Shown: positions 51,936-61,289, numbered from the stretch's first letter. The stretch: DNA of 64,000 nt from Haloarcula taiwanensis (GCA_002844335.1 CP019154.1:2790001-2854000), one strand, 5' to 3'. A program made the numbers and translations. Notes: generated from the letters alone by a model not told the origin.

Positions 51936-53021
51936 ATGACTGTTCTCGAGTCCGTTCACGAGGCCCACGGAGCGACGTTCAGGGAGGTCGGTGGCCGGCG
52001 CGTCGTCGACAACTACGGGCGACCGGAGCGGACCCACCGCGCGGTTCGGAACGTCGTTGGAGCGATAGAGTACGGCTACGGCGTCATCGTCGTCACCGGC
52101 GAGGACCGCGTCGACTACGTCGACAACGCCGTCTCGAACCGCGTGCCCGACGAGGACGGCGCGGGCTGTTACGCGCTCTTGCTCGACCCCGACGGCCGCG
52201 TCGACACGGATATGTACGTGTACAACGCCGGCGAGCGACTGCTCGTGTTCACGCCGCCACAGGAAGCCCAAGACCTGGCCGCGGAGTGGGCGGACAAGAC
52301 CTTCATCCAGGACGTCGAGTTCGAGGTGGCGACCGACGACTTCGCCGTCTTCGGCGTCCACGGGCCGAAAGCGACCGAGAAAATCGCCAGCGTCCTCCAC
52401 CAGACCGGGACGCCCGAGGGCGTACTGACCTTCGAGCGGGGCGAACTCGGCGACGCCGGCGTCTCCGTCATCCGGACGGACAACCTCGCCGGCGAGGAGA
52501 GCTACGACGTGGTCTGTAGCGCCGACGACGCCGAACCCGTCTTCGACACGCTGGTCAACCGCGGGCTCAACGCCGTCCCCTTCGGCTACCGGACGTGGGA
52601 GACGCTCACACTGGAGGCGGGGACGCCGCTGTTCGACAGCGAAATCGCGGGCGCGCTCCCCAACGACCTCGGTCTCCGGAACGCCTTGGACTTCGAGAAG
52701 GGGTGTTACGTCGGCCAGGAGGTCGTCTCGCGGGTCGAGAACCGCGGCCACCCGACCCAGCGGCTGGTCGGTCTCGCCGTCGAGGCCGTCCCCGAACCCG
52801 GTGCGGCGGTGTTCGCCGGCGACGAGCACGTCGGCGACGTGACCCGCGCCGCGCAGAGCCCGATGCGGGAAGCCCCGATTGCACTGGCGAATCTTAGCTG
52901 GGACCGGCCCGAGGCGTCCCTGACGGTCCGCGTCGACGGCGACCCGGTCGGCGCACAGCAGGTCGACCTGCCCTTCATCGACGGGTCGGCAGAGTCGGCG
53001 CGGCTCCCGGCCTACGAGTAG
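51936..53021 (+). CDS. YgfZ/GcvT-like folate-binding protein
   Basis: A 361-residue member of the aminomethyltransferase family. The signature KGCYVGQEVVSRVENRG (about 252-268) is the K-G-C-Y-x-G-Q-E motif typical of YgfZ-like iron-sulfur repair factors, while the overall length is near GcvT. The N-terminal region begins with a helix, VLESVHEAHGATFRE. No gcvH or gcvP genes lie nearby, so a YgfZ role or folate-dependent demethylation is more likely than glycine cleavage. It is divergent from nothing here: it follows the PGF-CTERM gene by 38 nt and converges on YigZ. Confidence 0.87.
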   Translation: MTVLESVHEAHGATFREVGGRRVVDNYGRPERTHRAVRNVVGAIEYGYGVIVVTGEDRVDYVDNAVSNRVPDEDGAGCYALLLDPDGRVDTDMYVYNAGERLLVFTPPQEAQDLAAEWADKTFIQDVEFEVATDDFAVFGVHGPKATEKIASVLHQTGTPEGVLTFERGELGDAGVSVIRTDNLAGEESYDVVCSADDAEPVFDTLVNRGLNAVPFGYRTWETLTLEAGTPLFDSEIAGALPNDLGLRNALDFEKGCYVGQEVVSRVENRGHPTQRLVGLAVEAVPEPGAAVFAGDEHVGDVTRAAQSPMREAPIALANLSWDRPEASLTVRVDGDPVGAQQVDLPFIDGSAESARLPAYE

Positions 53022-53027
53022 CGGGCG

Positions 53028-53630
53028 TCACTCGCGCTCGATTACGGCCCGCCCGCTGGTCGCGCTCCGAATCCGGTCCCGCAGGGCGCTCCCGTCGGCG
53101 GTGGGCACGCGGACCTCGAAGACGACTTCGGCCTCGTAGTCTGCCTCGAACTCGACGCCCGCCGATTCGAGCAGGCTCCGGACGCTGCCCGAATCGTCGT
53201 AGGCGACGGTCACGGTGAACCGCTCGTGGGGCACTTCCTCGACGACGCCGGCGTCGTCGACGCCCTCTTTCACCGCCCTGGAGTAGGCACTGGCTAACCC
53301 GCCGACGCCGAGGTTCGTCCCGCCGTAGTAGCGAGTGACGACGGCGACGACGTTCTCGACCTCGCGTTGCTGGAGGACGTTCAGCGCGGGGTCGCCGGCG
53401 CTGCCGCTCGGCTCGCCGTCGTCGCTCGCATACTCCCGGAAAGGGTCGGACCGGACGCGGTAGGCGGGGACGTTGTGGGTCGCGTCGGCGTACTCCTCGC
53501 CGACGGCGTCGACGAACGCCTCGGCGGCTTCAACGGTCGCCGCCGGCGCGACGTGGCCGATGAACTCCGAGCCCCGCACCTCGAAGCGCGCCTCGCCGCG
53601 GTCCGGAACGGTCCGATAGCTGTCCGTCAC
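53028..53630 (-). CDS. YigZ/IMPACT-family protein (UPF0029)
   Basis: A 200-residue two-domain protein. The N-terminal UPF0029/IMPACT domain carries EPSGSAGDPALNVLQQREVENVVAVVTRYYGGTNLG (signature G-x2-L-x2-A-YS near residue 108-114). The C-terminal DUF1949-like ferredoxin fold is about 130-200. In yeast and mammals the domain binds the Gcn1/eIF2-alpha pathway; in prokaryotes the role is unclear. It is 50 nt downstream of the 2Fe-2S gene on the same strand and probably cotranscribed with it. Confidence 0.9.
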   Translation of the reverse strand: MTDSYRTVPDRGEARFEVRGSEFIGHVAPAATVEAAEAFVDAVGEEYADATHNVPAYRVRSDPFREYASDDGEPSGSAGDPALNVLQQREVENVVAVVTRYYGGTNLGVGGLASAYSRAVKEGVDDAGVVEEVPHERFTVTVAYDDSGSVRSLLESAGVEFEADYEAEVVFEVRVPTADGSALRDRIRSATSGRAVIERE

Positions 53631-53680
53631 GGACTGGAATACGCCGGGCGGCGGAATAGCGTTTGCCGTTGGACGGCGTC

Positions 53681-54016
53681 TCAGTCCGTGCCGTCGCCGG
53701 ACTGTCGCGACCCCCAGACCCGCTTCTCGAGCAGTTTGACTCGCATCCCGTCCTGAACCTGTAACTGACAGGAGAGCCGAGGGTAGCCAAAGCGGTCGGC
53801 GAGGTCGTCGTGCCAGTGGTCGGGGTCGGGCGGTTCGGCGAGCCGGACGCCGCAGGTGGCACAGATGCCACGGCCGCCGCAGTTGAGCCGCGTCGCGTAG
53901 CGGCCGTGTGGCGAGAGGTCAGCTTCGAGGAGTACGTCCCGGAGGACCGCGCCGGGTTCGGCGGTGAGTTCGTGGGTCTCGCCCGCGGGCGTCTCGACGG
54001 TGAGCGTCGCGGGCAT
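53681..54016 (-). CDS. 2Fe-2S ferredoxin-like protein
   Basis: A 111-residue protein with a beta-grasp fold and cluster ligands in LNCGGRGICATCGV (C-x5-C-x2-C) plus a later Cys in RLSCQLQV. The spacing is that of plant-type ferredoxins or the ferredoxin domain of reductases (expected C-x4-5-C-x2-C). The ATG overlaps the stop of the upstream ACT regulator by one base (TAATG), so the two are coupled. An electron partner is not evident. Confidence 0.88.
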   Translation of the reverse strand: MPATLTVETPAGETHELTAEPGAVLRDVLLEADLSPHGRYATRLNCGGRGICATCGVRLAEPPDPDHWHDDLADRFGYPRLSCQLQVQDGMRVKLLEKRVWGSRQSGDGTD

Positions 54017-54519
54017 TAGGCCAGTTCGATGGTCCGGACGAACGCCAGACGACGGATTTCGTTGATGAGGTCACCGGGCAGTTCCTCGTCGGTGATGACG
54101 TACAGTTTCGGCTCGTCAGTGAACTCGGGGTCTTCGCTGAGAACCTGCCGGATAGAGATGCCGCGGTCGGCGATGGCCGACGTGACTGTCGACACGATTC
54201 CGGACTCGTCGGCGGCGCGAACAGTAACAGTCACTGCATGCAGGTCGAGGACCGGGGCGAGGTCCAGCAGGCTCGGCACGGATGAGATGTTGCGGAAGAT
54301 GCGCCGCAGGTCGTCGTCGTCGAGAATCGCGTCCGTCGTGGCGTTGACCACTCGGCGGTCAACGCCGGCCTCGCGGGCGATACCCGTGTTCGGGATTTCG
54401 ATGCCGCCCGAGACGACGCGGCCGTCCTCGTTGACGGAGAACCCCCGTTCAAGCAGCAAACGGATGACATCCTGCTGGCCCGGAGAGTCTTCGAATTTCT
54501 GCATAATCTCGTCGAACAT
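54016..54519 (-). CDS. ACT-domain regulator of amino acid metabolism (COG2150-like)
   Basis: A 167-residue protein. The N-terminal half resembles a helix-turn-helix (QQDVIRLLLERGFSVNEDGRV; TGIAREAGVDRRVVNATTDAIL). The C-terminal half (about 95-167) is an ACT domain: VTVRAADESGIVSTVTSAIADRGISIRQVL, then LYVITDEELPG. HTH plus ACT is the layout of predicted regulators of amino acid metabolism. ATG 54519 gives MFDEIMQKFEDSPGQ. Translation is coupled to the 2Fe-2S gene and hisB lies 75 nt upstream on the same strand. A role in sensing an amino acid, perhaps histidine, is inference. Confidence 0.85.
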   Translation of the reverse strand: MFDEIMQKFEDSPGQQDVIRLLLERGFSVNEDGRVVSGGIEIPNTGIAREAGVDRRVVNATTDAILDDDDLRRIFRNISSVPSLLDLAPVLDLHAVTVTVRAADESGIVSTVTSAIADRGISIRQVLSEDPEFTDEPKLYVITDEELPGDLINEIRRLAFVRTIELA

Positions 54520-54594
54520 ACGGAGTGGTGGACGCGGGGCCACTAATCGGTGCCGCCAGCAGTCGAAACAGCGACGGCTTCGCACCGCCGTCGA

Positions 54595-55182
54595 CTACAG
54601 TTCGCCTTTCGTACTCGCCACGTCGGACCGGCGCTCGTCGATGCGAGTCGCGTCATCCAGCGCCCGTGCCAGCCCCTTGAACAGCGCCTCAACCTCGTGG
54701 TGGGCGTTCTCGCCCCAGACGCCACAGTGTAGCGTCAGCCCGGCGTTCATCGACAGCGAGCGACAGAAGTGCTTGGCCATGTGGCTCGTCATCCCGCCGA
54801 CGGCGTCCTGTGAGAATTCGCCGTCGAACTCGAAGTACGGTCGGCCGGAGATGTCGACGACGACGCTGGCGACGGCCTCGTCCAGCGGGACTTTGCGGTC
54901 GGCGAAGCGGCGGATGCCGCGCTTGTCGTCCAGCGCCTCGGTGAACGCCTCGCCGAGCGTGATGGCGACGTCTTCGACGGTGTGGTGGTCGTCGATATCC
55001 AGGTCGCCGTCACACTGCACGGTCAGGTCGAACAGCCCGTGCGTCGAGAACGAATCGAGCATGTGGTCGAAGAAGCCGATGCCGGTGTCGATAGTGCTGT
55101 CGCCGTCGCCGTCGACGTCAAGCGTGACCTCGATGTCAGTCTCGGCCGTGGTCCGCGTGACGGCTGCCGTCCGGTCAGTCAT
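54595..55182 (-). CDS. hisB: Imidazoleglycerol-phosphate dehydratase
   Basis: A 195-residue Mn-dependent dehydratase of histidine synthesis. The repeated metal motifs are [13 protein letters not shown]...[11 protein letters not shown] and [12 protein letters not shown]...[14 protein letters not shown], with the His/Glu ligands intact in both halves. The length is that of the single-domain archaeal enzyme. Start is ATG 55182 ([12 protein letters not shown]); a GTG three codons upstream is possible. It heads a set of same-strand genes running to YigZ. Confidence 0.95.
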   Translation of the reverse strand: MTDRTAAVTRTTAETDIEVTLDVDGDGDSTIDTGIGFFDHMLDSFSTHGLFDLTVQCDGDLDIDDHHTVEDVAITLGEAFTEALDDKRGIRRFADRKVPLDEAVASVVVDISGRPYFEFDGEFSQDAVGGMTSHMAKHFCRSLSMNAGLTLHCGVWGENAHHEVEALFKGLARALDDATRIDERRSDVASTKGEL

Positions 55183-55240
55183 ACTTAGCACGTATCAGGC
55201 CGTGTATTTGTGGATTGCGTCCGGCCGCCCGGTCAAGTAG

Positions 55241-56002
55241 CTACTCTGTCTGCTCGTCCAGTAGCGCCAGCAGTCGGTCGGTCACTGCCGGGGCATGCTC
55301 GACAAAACAGCAGTGGCGACCCTCGACGGCCTCGCCGGTCCCGCGGGGCAGGTCGGCCGCCAGCGACTCCGCGGCCTCCGGCGACACCACAGGGTCGTCC
55401 AGACCGTAGTAGACCTCGGCTGGCTGGGTAATCTCGTACAGCGGCGGCGCGTCGAAGCCCGTCATCGCCGCCGTCTGCGCATCGCGGGCCGCGCCGGTGG
55501 CGTCCTCTTCAGCGCGCCAGTCCGCAATCCGGTCCATCAGGTCCGGATCGTGCTCGCGGAACGCCGGCGAGAACGCCCTGTCGAGCGACGACGGAGCGTC
55601 GAGCGCGAGCGCGTCGAGTGCGTCCCGGTCGACGGCGTCACCTGACCCGGCCGTACAGTACAGCGTCAGCGAGCGGGCGCGGTTGTACCGGTGGGCGTAT
55701 TCGAGCGCGACCATCCCGCCGAGACCGGCCCCCACGAGGTGGACGGTCCCGACGCCGTGGTCGGCCAGGACGGCTTCGAGGTCGGCCGCCAACGTCGCCA
55801 CGTCGTACGGCCCTGCCGGCGCGTCCGACCGGCCGGTACCCCGCAGGTCCCACACCACCGTCTCGTAGGGGCCGGCGACGGCGTCGTAGTGCCAGCCCCA
55901 GAGCCACGCCCCGTACCCCACGTCGTTAATGAACACGACGGTCGGGCCGTCGCCGTCGGCTTCATAATAGAGAGCCACATCGCGGTTGTGTGCGGTCGGC
56001 AT
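55241..56002 (-). CDS. Alpha/beta hydrolase-fold protein lacking the nucleophile serine
   Basis: A 253-residue alpha/beta hydrolase. The nucleophile elbow, normally G-x-S-x-G, is VGAGLGGMV with Gly93 where Ser is expected. The oxyanion region is FINDVGYGAWLWG. The Asp (YYGLDDPVV) and His (EGRHCCFVEHA) positions are kept. The first strands VALYYEADGDGPTVVF fit the family. So it may be non-hydrolytic, use another residue or serve as a binding protein. It is divergent from the antiporter across 82 bp. Confidence 0.85.
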   Translation of the reverse strand: MPTAHNRDVALYYEADGDGPTVVFINDVGYGAWLWGWHYDAVAGPYETVVWDLRGTGRSDAPAGPYDVATLAADLEAVLADHGVGTVHLVGAGLGGMVALEYAHRYNRARSLTLYCTAGSGDAVDRDALDALALDAPSSLDRAFSPAFREHDPDLMDRIADWRAEEDATGAARDAQTAAMTGFDAPPLYEITQPAEVYYGLDDPVVSPEAAESLAADLPRGTGEAVEGRHCCFVEHAPAVTDRLLALLDEQTE

Positions 56003-56084
56003 TGGCCGTCGATTCCCGCGCCGGCAGTGTGTCTCTTTCGGTGAATAGGTCTATACTGCTGGCTATCGAACGCCCGCCAACCCC

Positions 56085-57947
56085 GTGTCCGGAGCAGCAT
56101 CACTTATTGGCGCCGTCGTGTTGGTCGTGAGTCTCGGCGTCGCCGCACAGCTGGTCGCCGACTGGCTCCAGATTCCGAGCGTCGCGTTCCTGCTGGTCGC
56201 CGGCGTTCTCGTCGGCCCGCAGGCGCTCGACCTTGTCGACCCCGCGATATTCGGACAGACTGGACTACAGGCTATCGTCGGTCTCAGCGTCGGTATCATC
56301 GTCTTCGAAGGGGCGTTCCACCTCACTGTCGAGCGCGTCCGCGAAGCGTCCAGAGAGGCGCTTGGGCTCGTGACAGTCGGCGCATTCGTCTCGCTCGTCG
56401 GAACAGCTATGGCCGTCAGGCTCGTGTTCGGGACGACGTGGCCGGTCGCCGTCCTCGTCGGGAGCCTGCTTATCGCCACCGGGCCGACGGTCATCACGCC
56501 GGTTATGCAAGTGGTCCCTGTCAGGGACCGGGTCGCTGCGGCCTTAGAGACCGAAGGCATCATCAACGATGTGACCGCCGCCATCCTCGCGGTGGCGACG
56601 TTCGAGTTCGTCATTGCGAGCCAGTCCTCGCCGCTGGTCGTCGTCGAGGCGTTCGTCGCCCGGCTGGCCGTCGGCCACGTCGTCGGCATCGCCGTCGGCG
56701 GCGGCATCACACTGCTGCTCCAGCGGTGGCACCTGTCCGCGGGCAATGCCCTCCAGAACGCCCGGGTCGTGGTTCTGACCGCGGCGCTGCTGGCGTACGC
56801 GCTGGGAAGTATGTGGCTCTCTGAGGCCGGTATCGCGGCCGCCGCCGTTGCCGGGATTGTGCTCGGGAATGCCGACATCCCCCACGAAGAGGAGATTGCC
56901 GAGTTCAAGGGCGGGATTACGCTGTTTGTCCTCTCGTTCGTGTTCATCGTGCTGGCGGCGCAGCTCTCACTCGGCGACCTGCGGACGCTCGGTGTTGGCG
57001 GGCTGATCGTCGTTATCGTCGTCGCTACGCTCGTCCGTCCGCTCGGCGTCTTTCTGTCGACGCTGGGCGGCCGGCTGACCGTTCGCGAGCGGCTGTTCGT
57101 CGGCGCGATGGGGCCGCGCGGTATCGTTCCAGCCAGTGTCGCCACGCTGTTTGCCATCGAACTACGGCCCGAAAACCCGGCTGCCGCGACGGTCCTCGTT
57201 GGGACTGTCTTCCTCGTTATTTTCGCGACCGTCATGTTTCAAGGCGGGCTGGCCCGTCACTTCGCGCAAGCACTTGACATCCTCCCCATGCAAACACTCA
57301 TCGTCGGGAGCGGGCGTGTCGGTCGGGAACTGGCAGTCCGCTACGAGTCACGCGGTGAGGAGGTCGTCCTTATCGACAGCGACGAGGACACGGTCGAACG
57401 GACCCGAGCCGACGGCCACCGCGTCGTGCACGGGGACGCGACGAACGCGACCGTCCTCGAAGACGCAGGGGCGAACCGGGCGTCCGTCGTCGTCGCTGCG
57501 ACTGCAGACGACGACGTGAACCTGCTCGTGGCACAGCTAGCGACGACACGGTTCGACGTCGACACCGTGGTCGCCAGAGCGAACCAGCCGGACAACGTCG
57601 AGGCCTTCGAGGACCTCGACGTCGAGACCATCTCCGCGGGCTTTGCCGTCGCCGACGCCATCGACGACGCGGTCGAACGACCGTCCCTCGCTCACTGGCT
57701 GTCGGACTCCGGACGAACGGGGGACGTGCTGGAAGTCGAACTCAGCAACGACTCGCTGGTCGACCGGACGGTCGAAGAAACTGCGGAGCGGCTCCCGGAC
57801 GGCTGTCTGGTCGCAATGGTGAGCCGTAACGGAACAGACAGAGTCCCAGACAGCGATTTCCGCCTCGCAAGCGGTGATCACCTGACGCTCGTTTGTGAGA
57901 CCAACGAGGCGATGCAGGACGCCAGAAGACTGTGTCAGCGCGGATAG
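56085..57947 (+). CDS. CPA1-type Na+/H+ antiporter with C-terminal RCK domains
   Basis: A 620-residue membrane protein. About 12-13 helices occupy residues 1-395, with the ion-binding region ATGPTVITPV and, in the next helix, EGIINDVTA, the Asn-Asp pair of electroneutral CPA1 exchangers. A C-terminal RCK_N starts TLIVGSGRVGRELA (about 405) and an RCK_C ends near 610. This layout is that of NhaP/KefC-like exchangers under nucleotide or ligand control. The GTG at 56085 is the natural start (MSGAASLIGA). It exports Na+ (or K+) in exchange for protons, of clear value in a halophile. Confidence 0.93.
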   Translation: MSGAASLIGAVVLVVSLGVAAQLVADWLQIPSVAFLLVAGVLVGPQALDLVDPAIFGQTGLQAIVGLSVGIIVFEGAFHLTVERVREASREALGLVTVGAFVSLVGTAMAVRLVFGTTWPVAVLVGSLLIATGPTVITPVMQVVPVRDRVAAALETEGIINDVTAAILAVATFEFVIASQSSPLVVVEAFVARLAVGHVVGIAVGGGITLLLQRWHLSAGNALQNARVVVLTAALLAYALGSMWLSEAGIAAAAVAGIVLGNADIPHEEEIAEFKGGITLFVLSFVFIVLAAQLSLGDLRTLGVGGLIVVIVVATLVRPLGVFLSTLGGRLTVRERLFVGAMGPRGIVPASVATLFAIELRPENPAAATVLVGTVFLVIFATVMFQGGLARHFAQALDILPMQTLIVGSGRVGRELAVRYESRGEEVVLIDSDEDTVERTRADGHRVVHGDATNATVLEDAGANRASVVVAATADDDVNLLVAQLATTRFDVDTVVARANQPDNVEAFEDLDVETISAGFAVADAIDDAVERPSLAHWLSDSGRTGDVLEVELSNDSLVDRTVEETAERLPDGCLVAMVSRNGTDRVPDSDFRLASGDHLTLVCETNEAMQDARRLCQRG

Positions 57948-57965
57948 CCGTGGGGCGCGTCCCGC

Positions 57966-58157
57966 TCAGCGCAGTTCATCGAGCGAGACGGCCGCTGTTC
58001 GGTCCGCGGTGACCCACTCCGTCACGGTCTGCTGACGGTCCGAGGGGAAGATCGTCAGCTCCGAGGGGTTCTCGGGGTCGTCGTACAGGCAATCCAGTTC
58101 GAACTCCGGGGCTTCATTCAGGTCAGTGTCCGACGGGGGCGTCGTGGTAGCACTCAT
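57966..58157 (-). CDS. Small DUF7511-like haloarchaeal protein (copy 2)
   Basis: A 63-residue acidic protein: a Thr/Pro/Asp-rich N-terminus, then FELDCLYDDPENPSELTIFP, and a C-terminal WVTADRTAAVSLDELR. The last half follows the same pattern as copy 1 at 20097-20300. It converges on the antiporter gene with an 18-nt gap. Function unknown. An AT-rich region precedes it. Confidence 0.7.
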   Translation of the reverse strand: MSATTTPPSDTDLNEAPEFELDCLYDDPENPSELTIFPSDRQQTVTEWVTADRTAAVSLDELR

Positions 58158-58505
58158 GAGTCAGGGAGTGTGGGGATCACTGCAGTTGTCACACAGTTCA
58201 TCGGGGGCGCTGCCGTTAGCAGCGAGGACAGCAGTCCCGCACCGTCGACACGTTCGTTGGGACCGAGCGTATTCGGTGTGAGAGTGAATATGTTCGATAT
58301 CACGTTTTCCGCCCATATCTGCTATAGATGGGCAATTACTAAAAATACTTTTGGAAATTCACCCAGATATTCCTAATACAACTAAATGTAATTGTATCTA
58401 TCGCGTGTATCCGAATCGTTCGGGCAGAACGTCGGTCCGCAATCGGACAGCTGTCCGAAGAACGGCGCGGGCGACAAAACCGGTACCGAGAAAAACGAGA
58501 GTGGT
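58158..58505. other. AT-rich intergenic region between alaS and the small DUF7511-like gene
   Basis: 348 bp, both neighbours on the minus strand. Next to the alaS stop, a T-run (CGTTTTTCTC on the minus strand, about 58491-58500) is a likely terminator. About 58270-58410 is much richer in A and T than its surroundings, with ACTAAAAATACTTTTGG, a promoter-like stretch. GCCCAT/ATGGGC forms a short inverted repeat near 58311-58333. No gene is convincing; a decayed insertion or an unannotated promoter array are options. Confidence 0.5.
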
Positions 58506-61289
58506 TCAGGCGTTCGCGGCAGTTCGGAGGATGTCCGCCGCGTCGTCCAGCGCGTCGTCCAGCGCGTCGGCGTCGGGACCGCCACCCTGTGCGAAGTCCG
58601 GCGGACCGCCACCGCCGCCACCGACGCGGCCAGCGAGTTCGCCGACGACCTCACCGGCGTCGACATCGATGCCATCAGGTACTGAGACGACGAACTGCGC
58701 GCCGTCGAGGCCCGAGCCAAGCACCGCGATGTTGCCTTGCTCGACAACGGCGTTGGCCTGCGCTCGGAGTTCGTCCATGTCGGCGTCGATCCGCTGAACG
58801 ACGGCGGTCGCCTCGCCTACGTCGACTTCCTCGCTGTCGCCGCCGCCGCTGGCGCGGGCCTCGGCGAGTTGCTCTTTGAGCTGTTCGATCTCTTTCCCGC
58901 GAGCCTTCCACTCGTCGAAGAACCGCTCGGCGGTCTCCGGAACGGCATCGGGCGCGACGTCCAGCACGTCGGCGGCCTCGGTGAGCGCGTCCTCGGTGCG
59001 CTGGGTGGCCTCGATAGCGGCGTTGCCCGCCGCGAAGGTCAGCCGGATGACCCCGTCCTGAATCCGCTCGGTGTTCAGGAGCTTGACGGCTCCGATGTCG
59101 CCGGTGCGGGCGACGTGGGTACCGCCACAGGCCTGCACGTCGTCGCCGACAGTGATGAGCCGAATCTGCTCGCCGGCCGGGATGCCGCCCTGGTAGAGGT
59201 CGAAGCCGTGGCGCTCCTCGGCCTCGTTGCGGTCGGGCCACTCCTGTTTGACGGCGATGTTATCCTGCACGATATCGTTTGCGAGCCGCTCGATCTCTTT
59301 GACCTCCTCGCGACTCACCGACTCGTAGTGGCGGATGTCGATGCGAGCGGAGTCAGTACCCTTCTGAGCACCGGCCTGTCTGACGTGTTCGCCGAGTACC
59401 TGCCGGGCGCTGTGGATGACAATGTGGGTCGCTGTGTGGTGTTGCATCAGGCGCTGGCGACGGGTAGCGTCGACCTGCCCGCGGACGAACTCACCCTTGC
59501 CGGGGTCGTCGTCGCAGGTGTGGACGATGACGTCGCCGTACTGCTGGACGTCGGTCACCTCGGCGGAGACGTCGTCGGTCGACAGCGTCCCTTCATCCGG
59601 CGGTTGGCCGCCACCTTCCGGGTAGAACATCGTCTGGTCGAGCACCACGTCGTAGGTGTCGTCGTCGCGGTCGAACACCTCAAGCACGACGGCCTCGAAC
59701 TCGGTCCGCTGCTGGTCTTCGTAGTAGAGCCGGTCGGTCTCGGGGAGCTCTTCGAGCCGGTCCTCGTAGGGCGTCTGTGACTCCTCTGTGGCGGTGTCGC
59801 CGCCGCCGTGGCGCTGGGCGACGACCGCGTAGAAGTCGTCGGGTACGTCGACTGAGACGCCTTTCTCGGCGGCGATCTCCTCGACCATGTCCGGCTGAAT
59901 CCCGTGGGAGTCGTACAGTTCGACCAGCTCCGCGGTCGGGATGGGCTCGCTCTTTTCGGCGTACTCGTCGGCTAGCTGGCGGACGCGCCGGCCGCCGCGG
60001 TCCAGGGTCTCGCGGTACTTCTCGACCTCGGAGCGGACGATGTCGCGGATGGTGTCGCGGTTCTCGTAGTCGAGGCGCTCGGCCTGCATATCGACGAGTT
60101 CGTCCAGCGGCGCGTCGACGCCGACACCGTCGGCCAGTCGCTTCGTCCGGCGCAGCACCATCCGGGCCAGATAGCCCGTCCCGACGTTCGACGGGACGAT
60201 ACCGTCGCCGAGCATGTACGCGAGCGTCCGGCAGTGGTCGGCGATTGCATAGATGTCTTCGAGCGGTTCCATCAGGGCCCGCATCTCCTCGACGTCGACA
60301 CCGACCTCGGCGGCGATGGTGTCTCGTTCGGCCTCGATGTCCTCGGCCTCGTCAATGTCCATCCGGCCCGCGAGCTTCGCGGCCTCGTGGACGACCTGCT
60401 CCTCCTCGTCGGTGAGTTCGATGCCGGCGTTGTCCTTGAGGAAGGCGATCATGTCGGGATAGACGGCCTCGTACACCGTCGGTGTTCCCTGGCTCATCCA
60501 GGTCCAGCGTTCGAGCCCGTAGCCGGTGTCGACGATGTAGGTGTCCATCGGCGAGTACCGGTTGCCGTCTTTCATCTCGTACTCGCCCTCTGGGTCCTGC
60601 TCCATGGACATGAAGACGAGCGTGGCGAGTTCGGCCCCGCGGTAGATGACCTCGATGGCCGGACCGGCGTTGCCGCCGCCGACCCACGGGTCCTCGATAT
60701 AGACGATTTCGTCCAGATTCGCCCCCATCTCCTCGAACAGTTCGTCGCAGTACCGGACCGTCTCGTCTTTCCAGTACACCTCGCCCTCGTAGGCGTACTG
60801 CTCGGGGTCTTCGATGTCCTCGCGCGCGTTGAACGCGTGGTGGGCCATCATCTCGAAGGCCATCGTGTGGCGACCGGTCTTGCCGACGTTGTCGATGTCC
60901 TGCATCCGGATGCAGGGCTGGCTGATGCACAGCGGGTTCGCCGGCGGCGGCGTCGTCCCCGAGGTCACGAGCGGCTGGAAGTCGTAAATCGACGCCTGCG
61001 TGAGAAGCACGTCGTCGCGCCAGCGGTTCGCCGCCACCGGGTACGGGTCGATGCGCTCGTGGTCGCGTTCCTCGAAAAAGGAGAGGAACGCCTCGCGCAT
61101 CTCCGTCAAAGAGTGGGACTCGTCGAAGCCGGGGTTGTCGATGAAGTCGTACTCCGCACACGGCGGTTCGCCGCAGGTCTCGCGCTGGACACGGGACCAG
61201 AACATGTCGCCACAGGAGACACACTCCTGTCTGTGGAAGCCTTCCTCTTCGAAGTAGTCGAGTTGGTAGGCCTCGTCGAGGTCGCTCAT
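58506..61289 (-). CDS. alaS: Alanyl-tRNA synthetase
   Basis: A 927-residue class II synthetase. The catalytic domain (about 60-400) begins with the archaeal-type N-terminal zinc-like segment [25 protein letters not shown], which marks the archaeal form. The editing domain carries [15 protein letters not shown] and later [11 protein letters not shown] (four zinc ligands), and the C-Ala domain has a glycine-rich [16 protein letters not shown] near the end. The size fits archaeal AlaRS. A 376-codon opposite-strand frame across its 5' part is a GC-driven shadow. Confidence 0.97.
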   Translation of the reverse strand: MSDLDEAYQLDYFEEEGFHRQECVSCGDMFWSRVQRETCGEPPCAEYDFIDNPGFDESHSLTEMREAFLSFFEERDHERIDPYPVAANRWRDDVLLTQASIYDFQPLVTSGTTPPPANPLCISQPCIRMQDIDNVGKTGRHTMAFEMMAHHAFNAREDIEDPEQYAYEGEVYWKDETVRYCDELFEEMGANLDEIVYIEDPWVGGGNAGPAIEVIYRGAELATLVFMSMEQDPEGEYEMKDGNRYSPMDTYIVDTGYGLERWTWMSQGTPTVYEAVYPDMIAFLKDNAGIELTDEEEQVVHEAAKLAGRMDIDEAEDIEAERDTIAAEVGVDVEEMRALMEPLEDIYAIADHCRTLAYMLGDGIVPSNVGTGYLARMVLRRTKRLADGVGVDAPLDELVDMQAERLDYENRDTIRDIVRSEVEKYRETLDRGGRRVRQLADEYAEKSEPIPTAELVELYDSHGIQPDMVEEIAAEKGVSVDVPDDFYAVVAQRHGGGDTATEESQTPYEDRLEELPETDRLYYEDQQRTEFEAVVLEVFDRDDDTYDVVLDQTMFYPEGGGQPPDEGTLSTDDVSAEVTDVQQYGDVIVHTCDDDPGKGEFVRGQVDATRRQRLMQHHTATHIVIHSARQVLGEHVRQAGAQKGTDSARIDIRHYESVSREEVKEIERLANDIVQDNIAVKQEWPDRNEAEERHGFDLYQGGIPAGEQIRLITVGDDVQACGGTHVARTGDIGAVKLLNTERIQDGVIRLTFAAGNAAIEATQRTEDALTEAADVLDVAPDAVPETAERFFDEWKARGKEIEQLKEQLAEARASGGGDSEEVDVGEATAVVQRIDADMDELRAQANAVVEQGNIAVLGSGLDGAQFVVSVPDGIDVDAGEVVGELAGRVGGGGGGPPDFAQGGGPDADALDDALDDAADILRTAANA

